Shown here piece by piece: positions 1 to 5,057 of a stretch of DNA of 5,057 nucleotides. This DNA comes from Aestuariivirga sp. (GTDB taxonomy: Bacteria > Pseudomonadota > Alphaproteobacteria > Rhizobiales > Aestuariivirgaceae). The position numbers were made by a program, and so were the translations under genes. The stretch lies in NCBI GenBank assembly GCA_020252385.1, contig JADCDC010000451.1, positions 1-5,057 on the forward strand, read 5' to 3'. Within the stretch, counting starts at the first letter, position 1; each line of letters opens with the position of its first letter. Under the pieces are notes generated by a model. It was not told the DNA's origin and did not search any database. It worked only from the letters and a program-made list of their open reading frames with translations.

Positions 1-386
1 CCTTCGGCGAGCGGCACGAGGCGGCCCTTGGCGGCGAGATCGGCGAGAAGGCCCGGCTGCGGCAGGATCGCGATGTTGGGCGGCGAGCCCGCCTCGGTGT
101 CGATCACGATCTGCTGCTCGTAGTTCTCGGATGACGAATACTTCACCTCCGCGCCCGTGGCCTCGCGGAAATAGTCGAGGATGGACTGCACGAGCTTCTC
201 GTCGTCGCCGCGCCAGGGCCCGAAGATGGTGAGCGTCTCGCCCTTGAGATCGACCTTCTTCAGCTCCTCGAAATTGGCCCAGTTGAAGCGCTTGTCCTCG
301 CCGGGCGCGAATTTCAGTTCGGCCATGGCCGGTGTGGTGACTGCAAGGGCCAGGGCGGCGATGCCGAGTGCCAGACGGAATTTCAT
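1..386 (-). CDS. aglE: Alpha-glucoside ABC transporter substrate-binding protein, AglE-like (N-terminal part)
   Basis: Periplasmic binding protein expected to capture alpha-glucosides (sucrose, maltose, trehalose type) and deliver them to an ABC permease. The visible 128 codons start at ATG 386-384, behind a good GGGAGGAA ribosome site. Residues 1-22 form a signal peptide: MKFR, then a hydrophobic core, then AMA before E23. A GPWRGDDEK segment (about 56-64), YSSSENYEQQIVIDTEAGSPP (about 83-103, the stretch I recognise best) and ILPQPGL (107-113) resemble S. meliloti AglE from memory. The gene runs off the left edge; the family is about 450 residues, so roughly two thirds is missing. It is divergent from aglR, with a palindromic operator 67 bp upstream of its start. 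The permease genes aglF and aglG would be expected further left, but this is inference. The substrate range cannot be read from this fragment. Confidence 0.92.
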   Translation of the reverse strand, partial: MKFRLALGIAALALAVTTPAMAELKFAPGEDKRFNWANFEELKKVDLKGETLTIFGPWRGDDEKLVQSILDYFREATGAEVKYSSSENYEQQIVIDTEAGSPPNIAILPQPGLLADLAAKGRLVPLAE

Positions 387-391
387 CAGTG

Positions 392-399
392 TTCCTCCC
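392..399 (-). promoter_or_regulatory. Ribosome binding site of aglE
   Basis: On the minus strand this reads GGGAGGAA, ending 5 bases before the ATG at 386-384. It is a strong Shine-Dalgarno match and fixes the start of the binding protein just ahead of its signal peptide. Confidence 0.8.
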
Positions 400-448
400 A
401 TATGATGAAGCGGGGTGCCAAGCCTGCCGGTGGTTCAGCCCCCGGTCC

Positions 449-479
449 ATTATTCAAAGCGCTTTGAGACGATCGTTCA
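449..479 (-). promoter_or_regulatory. Possible aglE promoter
   Basis: On the minus strand AATAAT (454-449) matches five of six bases of the -10 consensus. A weak -35-like TGAACG lies at 479-474, with a 19-bp spacer that is longer than ideal. The palindrome at 454-467 sits between the two, where a bound repressor would block polymerase. The call rests on eye matching only; the -10 is more believable than the -35. Confidence 0.35.
454..467. promoter_or_regulatory. LacI-family operator, aglE side
   Basis: TCAAAGCGCTTTGA is a perfect 14-bp palindrome with a central CG, the usual form of a LacI/GalR-family operator. It lies 67 bp upstream of the aglE start, touching the AATAAT that is the likely -10 hexamer, so it would act as a repressor site. 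The same core recurs at 614-627 and 3600-3613, and with one change at 3732-3745. AglR, encoded next door, is the obvious candidate ligand (inference). Confidence 0.82.
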
Positions 480-613
480 TAGGCTGGAAAGCCAGGCCGG
501 TCAAGCGAAACTGCCGTAACGGTTGCAGACATACCGGGTCTTTCTGTTGCATTGCAGCATGGCCGGCGGGGCCGGTTCATGGCCGCTTCGGGCTTCTCCC
601 ATGAGAATCGTTT

Positions 614-627
614 TGAAAGCGCTTTGG
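614..627. promoter_or_regulatory. LacI-family operator, aglR side
   Basis: TGAAAGCGCTTTGG contains the perfect 10-bp core AAAGCGCTTT and ends 20 bp before the aglR ATG. A TTGAAA hexamer at 613-618 overlaps it and could be a -35, with GATACC at 636-641 as a weak -10 after a 17-bp spacer. If that promoter is used, the message would start at or next to the ATG. The position fits autorepression by AglR. The centre lies 160 bp from that of the palindrome at 454-467. Confidence 0.8.
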
Positions 628-647
628 GAATATGGGATACCGCTGTC

Positions 648-1679
648 ATGAACCTGCGCGAACTGTCCGCCGTGCTCGGCCTGTCGCAGACGACGGTGAG
701 CCGCGCCCTCAACGGCTTTCCCGAAGTCTCGGAGGAAACCCGTGCGCGCGTGCGCGCCGCCGCCGAACTCCACGGCTACCGCCCGAGTGCTGCGGCGCGG
801 CGGCTGGCCACCGGCCAGTCCGGCACGCTGGGACTGGTGTTCCCGGGCGAGCGCAACTTCCTGGGCGATCTCTTGTTCACCGAGTTCCTGCGCGGCTGCG
901 TGGGCAAGGCATCCGAACTGAGCTACGACATCACGCTCGCCATGGCGCATGGCTCGCAGACCGAGGAGAGCGTTTACCGCCGCGCCGTGCGCAACGCCCG
1001 TGTCGATGCGATGATCGTGTCAAGCCCGCTGATCGAGGATCAGCGCCCTGCCCTGCTGCGCCAGCTGAAGATGCCCTTCATCGTGCATGGGCGCACGCGC
1101 AGTGCCGAACCCTATGGCTTCGTCGACATCGACAATGAGGGCGCCTTCTTCGCGGCGGCAAAGCTCTTGACCGATCTGGGCCACCGGCGGATCGCGCTGC
1201 TGAATGGCGAGAGCCGCCTGAACTTTGCGGCCGACCGCGACAGGGGATTCCGCAAGGCGCTGGCGGCGCGCTCCCTGCCGGCACCCGACGATCTCCTCTG
1301 GTCGGGCGCCATGGTGGAGCAGGAAGGCCTCGCCGCCGCCACCGCCATGCTGTCCCGACCTGCGGGCAAGCGCCCGACGGCGTTCGTCTGCTCCTCGATC
1401 GGGCTGGCGCTTGGTGTGAAGCGCGCGGCGGCGGCGGCGGGCCTGGCAATCGGCCGCGACGTGGCGCTCATCGCGCATGACGACAGGCTGCACGGCATGG
1501 GGGCGGAAGATTTCGACCCGCCGCTCACCGCGACCCAGTCCCCGATCGGCGAGGCGGGGCGGCGGATCGTCGAGCTTTGTGTTGCCATGCTGAGGGACCC
1601 CTCCGCCCCCCTGCCGCAGGAGGTGTGGCCCGTGGATCTCGTGGTGCGCCAGTCCACCATGGCGGCGCCGGGGGACTGA
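648..1679 (+). CDS. aglR: LacI-family transcriptional regulator, AglR-like
   Basis: A 343-residue DNA-binding repressor, the normal length for the family. The start at ATG 648 is chosen because the LacI helix-turn-helix begins at once: residues 3-23 include the recognition helix QTTVSRALN (14-22). The hinge RPSAAARRLATG follows at 45-56. The remainder is the periplasmic-binding-protein-like effector domain, with VDIDNEGA (159-166), LGHRRIALLNG (177-187), RDRGFRKAL (197-205) and the C-terminal TATQSPIGEAGRR (294-306). An upstream in-frame ATG at 552 would add 32 residues before the helix-turn-helix and translate through the operator, so it is rejected. No convincing Shine-Dalgarno precedes 648. 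Its place between aglE and the amylosucrase gene, with similar boxes near every start, argues that it represses the locus until an alpha-glucoside binds. The symbol is by resemblance and context; the inducer is unknown. Confidence 0.92.
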   Translation: MNLRELSAVLGLSQTTVSRALNGFPEVSEETRARVRAAAELHGYRPSAAARRLATGQSGTLGLVFPGERNFLGDLLFTEFLRGCVGKASELSYDITLAMAHGSQTEESVYRRAVRNARVDAMIVSSPLIEDQRPALLRQLKMPFIVHGRTRSAEPYGFVDIDNEGAFFAAAKLLTDLGHRRIALLNGESRLNFAADRDRGFRKALAARSLPAPDDLLWSGAMVEQEGLAAATAMLSRPAGKRPTAFVCSSIGLALGVKRAAAAAGLAIGRDVALIAHDDRLHGMGAEDFDPPLTATQSPIGEAGRRIVELCVAMLRDPSAPLPQEVWPVDLVVRQSTMAAPGD

Positions 1680-1683
1680 ATTC

Positions 1684-3621
1684 CTAGCTCAGCCAGATGC
1701 GGCCCTGCGGCGGGAAGGGCAGCGTATCGTCCTCGAGCACGACATCGACATCCGCCAGCCGGTCCCGCCATTCTCTGACACCCGCCGCAGCGAGCTGCCG
1801 CGCCGGGATCGACAGCCAGCGATCGCTGAAATTGAACAGGCAGACGAGCGGCCCCACCGGGCTCCTGCGCGCGAAGGCGAAGACGCCCTCGATGCCGGGA
1901 TCGAGGATCTCGGTCGGGTTGGCGGCATGGATGTGGGGCGTGTCGCGGCGGCGCGCGAGGATGTGCCTGATCCCGCCGTGGATGCGGCCTTCGATGCTGG
2001 AGCGGTCATGGCGGCGCTCGGCCCGGGCCCAGTCCATCGGCGGGCGGTGCATCCAGCGCCCATCATGACGGAGATGCGGGTCGCGCTCATAGGAATGGTC
2101 GTTGAGCAGCCCCAGCTCGTCGCCCATGTAGATGAGCGGAATGCCGCCGAAGCTGGCGATCAGCGCATGGCCCATCAGGATGCGGTGGACGGCGGCGTCG
2201 ATAGCCTCCGCATCGCCCGACTCCAGCGCCGTCTCGAGGCCGGAGAGCGAGGCGCAGCTGCCATTGGTGCGGCGGTCGCCCGTGCCCGGGTCCGACTGGA
2301 AGTCGCCGCCCCTGGCGAAGCTTCCCGGATGGCGGCCGGTGTAGAAGTCAGCGAGGAAGGCGCGGTGACGAGGCCCCGAGAGCCCCACTGCCGTGGCGTC
2401 CTCATCCGTCACCGCCCAGCCGATGTCGTCATGGCAGCGGAGATAGGTGCCCCAGGTGGCGTTGACGAAGCTCTCGGGGAAATGCGTGCGCAACACATGC
2501 GTCATCAGCGATGTCTGGCGGGAGGCAAGTGACGACCAGAACTGCACCATGAGCGAATTGTGATAGGCGAGATTGCCTTCCTTGCCGCTGTGCCGGCCCT
2601 GGCCCAGATAGGGGATCAGCTCGCGCGGGGAGACGATCGCCTCCGCCTTGTGGATCAAGGCCGGCGCCACGATGCGGCTGGCGGCGCGCAATGCCTGCAG
2701 GATCAGATGCACCTCGGGCTCGTTCTGGCAGCGCGTGCCAAGGCGCTTCCACATGAAGGCCACGGCATCGAGCCTGAGAACCGCGACGCCGCGGTTGGCG
2801 AGGAACAGCATCACCTTCACGATCTCGAGGAAGATACGCGGGTTCGACCAGTTGAGATCCCACTGGTGCTCGTTGAAGGTGGTCCACACCCATTTTCCCA
2901 TGTCCGGATGCCAGGTGAAGTTTCCCGGCGCATGAGCGGGAAACACCTCGACCAGTGTGCGATCGTAAGCATCAGGAAGCTTGCGGTCGTCGAACATCCA
3001 GTAGAAATCCTGGAAGGCCGTTTCGCCCTGGCGCGCGCGCTCCGCCCAGGCGTGCTCCTTTGCCGTATGGTTCAGCACCAGATCGAGGCAGACGCTCATG
3101 CCACGCGCGGCAAGTGCCTCGGTGACCGTCTCGAGATCGCGCATGCTGCCGAGTGCGGGATTGATCTCCCGGTAGTCCATCACCGAATAGCCGCCGTCAC
3201 TGTCGCCCGGCCGCGGCTTGAGGCAGGGCATGAAGTGGACGTAGCTCACGCCGAGCTCCTCGAGGTAGTCGAGCTTGTCGAGAACGCCCGCGAGGTTGCC
3301 GTTGAAGCGGTCGAGATAGAAGACATAGCCCGCCATGCCGGGCCTGAGGAACCAGTCGGGCTCGAGGTCGCAGGCGAGGTCGCGCAGGCGGAGCGCCTCC
3401 GGCCGCTCGCGCTGCGCATCGACCAGTGCGGCCAGCAGCTCTTCCCGCACGGCCGCGAAATCCCTGTGGGCGCCATAGAGCTCATCCAGCGGAGCGAACA
3501 GATCCTCGGCACTGCGCCTGAACCTGAGCTTCAGGAGATCGCGCGCGCGACGGTCCAGATCCGCAGCATCGACGCACCGGTCGAATCTCTCAGTAATTCC
3601 CAAAGCGCTTTGGATTTTCAT
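1684..3621 (-). CDS. Amylosucrase-type GH13 glucosyltransferase / sucrose hydrolase
   Basis: A 645-residue protein that lines up over its length with Neisseria polysaccharea amylosucrase, recalled from memory (about 636 residues). That enzyme cleaves sucrose and transfers glucose to alpha-glucan, water or fructose. The order fits: helical N-domain (1-90), (beta/alpha)8 barrel, B' domain after the catalytic Asp (about 400-465), C-terminal beta domain (about 570-645). Visible catalytic residues are the nucleophile D285 (VLRLDAVAF), acid/base E327 (HKAEAIV) and D398 (CHDDIGW). The glucose-site residues D142 and Y145 (SDGGY), H185 (LNHT) and R522 (GRWMHRP) are present, as are D399 and R451, equivalent to Neisseria D394 and R446. 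There is no signal peptide, so it is cytoplasmic. Start ATG 3621-3619 has a weak ribosome site. Valine 224 stands where Neisseria has R226, and residues 341-353 form a longer loop. Sucrose hydrolase is the main alternative; sequence alone does not separate the two. Confidence 0.88.
   Translation of the reverse strand: MKIQSALGITERFDRCVDAADLDRRARDLLKLRFRRSAEDLFAPLDELYGAHRDFAAVREELLAALVDAQRERPEALRLRDLACDLEPDWFLRPGMAGYVFYLDRFNGNLAGVLDKLDYLEELGVSYVHFMPCLKPRPGDSDGGYSVMDYREINPALGSMRDLETVTEALAARGMSVCLDLVLNHTAKEHAWAERARQGETAFQDFYWMFDDRKLPDAYDRTLVEVFPAHAPGNFTWHPDMGKWVWTTFNEHQWDLNWSNPRIFLEIVKVMLFLANRGVAVLRLDAVAFMWKRLGTRCQNEPEVHLILQALRAASRIVAPALIHKAEAIVSPRELIPYLGQGRHSGKEGNLAYHNSLMVQFWSSLASRQTSLMTHVLRTHFPESFVNATWGTYLRCHDDIGWAVTDEDATAVGLSGPRHRAFLADFYTGRHPGSFARGGDFQSDPGTGDRRTNGSCASLSGLETALESGDAEAIDAAVHRILMGHALIASFGGIPLIYMGDELGLLNDHSYERDPHLRHDGRWMHRPPMDWARAERRHDRSSIEGRIHGGIRHILARRRDTPHIHAANPTEILDPGIEGVFAFARRSPVGPLVCLFNFSDRWLSIPARQLAAAGVREWRDRLADVDVVLEDDTLPFPPQGRIWLS
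3600..3613. promoter_or_regulatory. LacI-family operator inside the amylosucrase gene start
   Basis: CCAAAGCGCTTTGG is a perfect 14-bp palindrome with the same core as the aglE and aglR boxes. It covers bases 9-22 of the amylosucrase coding region, codons 3-8, so it lies downstream of any promoter for that gene. A repressor here would act as a roadblock, or help boxes at 3681-3694 and 3732-3745 by looping. If the true start were further in, it would instead be a leader operator, but no better start with a ribosome site is visible. Confidence 0.78.
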
Positions 3622-3680
3622 GACTTCGTCCGCCCGAGAGGTTCTTTCCGCGCCCGTGATTACGCCATGAAATGGCTGTG

Positions 3681-3694
3681 CAAAAGCGTTTTCT
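3681..3694. promoter_or_regulatory. Weak, degenerate LacI-type box
   Basis: CAAAAGCGTTTTCT keeps nine of ten bases of the AAAGCGCTTT core (C to T in the right half) but has no matching outer bases. On the minus strand it overlaps TTGAGA (3697-3692), a possible -35 for the amylosucrase gene, with a poor -10 candidate CATTTC at 3674-3669. It may therefore be the proximal operator of that promoter. This is the least certain of the five boxes. Confidence 0.4.
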
Positions 3695-3731
3695 CAACCG
3701 GCTTCGTTTCGCGGCTGCGAAGCGAAGCTTT

Positions 3732-3745
3732 CCAAAGCGATTTGA
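3732..3745. promoter_or_regulatory. LacI-family operator, thuA side
   Basis: CCAAAGCGATTTGA differs from a perfect palindrome core by one base (C to A in the right half). It overlaps the TTGAAT that is the best -35 for thuA and lies 54 bp before the thuA start, a classic repressor position. The likeness to the boxes beside aglE and aglR suggests that thuAB answers to AglR (inference). Confidence 0.68.
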
Positions 3746-3770
3746 ATGTGCGCCGCGTCCGTGCTATTCC
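3742..3770 (+). promoter_or_regulatory. Probable thuAB promoter
   Basis: TTGAAT (3742-3747) is followed after exactly 17 bp by TATTCC (3765-3770). A TG one base before the -10 (3762-3763) gives an extended -10. The -35 overlaps the LacI-type box at 3732-3745, so repressor and polymerase would compete. Transcription would begin near 3777, leaving a leader of about 20 bases that contains the ribosome site. Confidence 0.45.
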
Positions 3771-3788
3771 GGGCCGGTCGTCGGCCAC

Positions 3789-3793
3789 GGGAG
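3789..3793 (+). promoter_or_regulatory. Ribosome binding site of thuA
   Basis: GGGAG ends 6 bases before ATG 3800. It decides in favour of that start over the in-frame ATG at 3746, which lies within the promoter region and has no comparable site. Confidence 0.65.
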
Positions 3794-3799
3794 AAGGTC

Positions 3800-4585
3800 A
3801 TGCCCATTCGCGCACTGGTATGGAACGAGAACGAGCACGAGAAGAGCAACGCGTTGGTGCGCAGGCTCTATCCGGACGGCATCCACGGCGCGATTGCCAA
3901 GGCCTTCGCGGGCGATGCGGCGGTGACGGTCGAGACGGCAACGCTCGACATGCCGGAGCACGGCCTCACCCAGGACCGCCTCGACAGGACCGACGTGCTG
4001 CTGTGGTGGGGGCACATGGCGCATGGCAAGGTCGACGACGCGATCGTCGAACGCGTGCAGAAGCGGGTGTGGGAGGGGATGGGCCTCATCGTCCTCCATT
4101 CGGGGCACTTCTCGAAGATCTTCAAGCGGCTGATGGGCACCCCCTGCTCTCTCAAGTGGCGCGAGGCGGGCGAGGTGGAGCGCGTCTGGGTGATCAACCG
4201 CAACCATCCGATCGCTGCGGGCCTGCCCGAATACATCGAGATCGAGTACGAGGAGATGTATGGCGAGCCCTTCACCATTCCGGAACCGATGGAGACCGTC
4301 TTCATCTCCTGGTTCGAGGGCGGCGAGGTGTTCCGCTCCGGCGTCACCTACCAGCGCGGGGCCGGCCGCATCTTCTATTTCCGCCCCGGCCACGAGGCCT
4401 ATCCCACCTATCACAATCCGCAGGTGCTGCAGGTGATCCGCAATGCCACGCACTGGGCCCACAATCCGGCAGCACCCTGGCGGAGCGTTGGCGACGCGCC
4501 GAACGTGCCGCATGACAAGGCGCCGGTGCCGCTCGAGGTGAAGGGGCCGCGGCTTCATGCCGATGGCGAGGAGGGCTACCGGTGA
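3800..4585 (+). CDS. thuA: ThuA, disaccharide (trehalose) utilisation protein
   Basis: A complete 261-residue member of the ThuA family, which has a class I glutamine-amidotransferase-like fold; the length is close to that of rhizobial ThuA. In S. meliloti, ThuA and ThuB act together in the cytoplasm to catabolise trehalose and related disaccharides (trehalulose, isomaltulose, maltitol) through 3-keto derivatives. Family-like stretches are VWNENEHEK (7-15), LLWWGHMAH (67-75), IVLHSGHFSK (97-106), NRNHPIAAGLP (133-143) and YFRPGHEAYPTYHNPQV (193-209). The histidines in these stretches are probably functional, but I assign no mechanism. The start at 3800 is set by the ribosome site and by the natural MPIRALVWNE N-terminus. 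The end overlaps thuB by four bases, so the two are co-translated. There is no signal peptide or membrane segment. The identification is firm; the substrate in this strain is not. Confidence 0.92.
   Translation: MPIRALVWNENEHEKSNALVRRLYPDGIHGAIAKAFAGDAAVTVETATLDMPEHGLTQDRLDRTDVLLWWGHMAHGKVDDAIVERVQKRVWEGMGLIVLHSGHFSKIFKRLMGTPCSLKWREAGEVERVWVINRNHPIAAGLPEYIEIEYEEMYGEPFTIPEPMETVFISWFEGGEVFRSGVTYQRGAGRIFYFRPGHEAYPTYHNPQVLQVIRNATHWAHNPAAPWRSVGDAPNVPHDKAPVPLEVKGPRLHADGEEGYR
4568..4575 (+). promoter_or_regulatory. Ribosome binding site of thuB within thuA
   Basis: GAGGAGGG, inside the last codons of thuA, ends 6 bases before the GTG at 4582. It is the strongest Shine-Dalgarno match in the window and supports the unusual GTG start of the dehydrogenase. 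Confidence 0.75.
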
Positions 4586-5057
4586 GGGCTGCTGCGGACA
4601 AGCTCCGCATTCTCGTTCTCGGCACGGGCGCGATGGCCGCCAACCATGCGAGGCTGTTCGCCGCCGATCCCCGGGTCAAGGTGGTGGCCGCCGTCGATGT
4701 CGATGTCGAGCGCGCCAAAGCCTTTGCCGCCAAGCATGCGATCGAGGCCTCCTTCGGCAGCCTCGAGGCGGCACTCGACTGGGGCCAGTTCGACGCCGCC
4801 ACCAACGTGACGCCCGATGCCATCCACCATCCCACCACCATGACGCTGATCCAGGCGGGCAAGCACGTGCTGTGCGAGAAGCCGCTCGCCGAGAATTTCG
4901 CGCTGGCCGACGAGATGGCGGCGGCCGCCGAGGCACGTGGCATCGTCAACATGGTGAACCTTAGCTACCGCAACGTGGCGGCCCTGCAGAAGGCGCACGC
5001 CCTGATCGCCGCCGGCGAGCTGGGCGAGATCCGCCATGTCGAGGCCTCCTACCGGCA
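4582..5057 (+). CDS. thuB: ThuB-like Gfo/Idh/MocA family NAD(P)-dependent dehydrogenase (N-terminal part)
   Basis: An open frame of 158 codons that starts at GTG 4582 and is still open at the right edge; the family is usually 330-390 residues. The N-terminus is a Rossmann dinucleotide-binding fold: strand LRILVLG, then the glycine turn GTGAMAAN (14-21), then VVAAVDVD (34-41). The family signature CEKPL follows at 98-102, whose lysine (K100) is a conserved active-site residue in Gfo/Idh/MocA enzymes. The four-base GTGA overlap with thuA and the strong ribosome site support translational coupling. Its position right after ThuA identifies it as ThuB, which in S. meliloti works with ThuA to oxidise disaccharides at carbon 3. 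Without the C-terminal domain, ThuB cannot be separated from other family members by sequence, so the symbol leans on context. Confidence 0.87.
   Translation, partial: MRAAADKLRILVLGTGAMAANHARLFAADPRVKVVAAVDVDVERAKAFAAKHAIEASFGSLEAALDWGQFDAATNVTPDAIHHPTTMTLIQAGKHVLCEKPLAENFALADEMAAAAEARGIVNMVNLSYRNVAALQKAHALIAAGELGEIRHVEASYR

Noticed and set aside
481..530. Small inverted repeats (CTGG/CCAG at 484-495, CCGT/ACGG at 514-522) and a CATGGCCG direct repeat (558-565, 578-585) in the aglE-aglR gap
   Set aside because: The arms are four bases or the copies only eight, with no supporting context. This is expected by chance in GC-rich DNA.
552..647. A 32-codon N-terminal extension of AglR from ATG 552
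   Set aside because: The LacI helix-turn-helix starts right after ATG 648. The extension would translate through the operator and probable promoter, and has no ribosome site.
386..950. Minus-strand open frames through the aglE-aglR control region and the start of aglR
   Set aside because: They overlap the operators and the aglR helix-turn-helix coding region, have no recognisable product, and fit GC-rich shadow frames.
3657..3667. TGATTACGCCA, identical to part of the lacZ-alpha vector sequence
   Set aside because: The match is only 11 bases and neither flank continues as vector, so it is a coincidence rather than contamination.
3746..3799. An 18-codon upstream extension of ThuA from ATG 3746
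   Set aside because: It lies within the probable promoter, while ATG 3800 has a good ribosome site and gives the family's normal N-terminus.
2560..4515. A 651-codon open frame on the plus strand
   Set aside because: It runs antisense to the amylosucrase gene and then out of frame through thuA. Its composition is that of a high-GC shadow frame, it has no recognisable domain, and both overlapped genes are firmly identified.
4344..5037. Minus-strand open frames across the thuA-thuB junction
   Set aside because: They are antisense to ThuA and to the ThuB-like dehydrogenase, whose Rossmann turn and EKP motif are clear on the plus strand.

Overview
The window is GC-rich and packed with sugar-catabolism genes. 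Its closest recognisable relatives are the agl (alpha-glucoside) and thu (trehalose/disaccharide utilisation) genes of rhizobia such as Sinorhizobium meliloti. An alphaproteobacterium of the Hyphomicrobiales is the best guess. This rests on protein resemblance and base composition only, and I cannot name a species.

Layout: positions 1-386 (minus) hold the first 128 codons of an AglE-type periplasmic alpha-glucoside-binding protein, cut by the window edge. A 261-bp control region follows, with two AAAGCGCTTT palindromes. Positions 648-1679 (plus) encode a complete LacI-family regulator, AglR. It runs tail to tail, with a 4-bp gap, into 1684-3621 (minus), a complete GH13 enzyme of the amylosucrase / sucrose hydrolase subfamily. 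A 178-bp divergent control region follows, carrying two more AAAGCGnTTT boxes, while a fifth lies inside the first codons of the amylosucrase gene. Positions 3800-4585 (plus) encode a complete ThuA. It overlaps by 4 bp a GTG-started ThuB-like Gfo/Idh/MocA dehydrogenase (4582-5057), which is cut by the right edge.

How it fits together (inference): AglE and its ABC partners, expected beyond the left edge, would import alpha-glucosidic disaccharides. Inside the cell, sucrose-type substrates would be split or transglucosylated by the amylosucrase-like enzyme. Other disaccharides would be oxidised to 3-keto derivatives by ThuA/ThuB. All four transcription units start next to copies of the same LacI-type operator, so AglR probably controls itself, uptake, the amylosucrase and thuAB as one regulon.

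The gene families are all known. The points worth a second look are the combination of amylosucrase with thuAB under agl control, the shared and directionally flanked operators, an operator embedded in a coding start, and substitutions near the acceptor site of the amylosucrase. I saw no RNA gene, mobile element, CRISPR array or convincing terminator.
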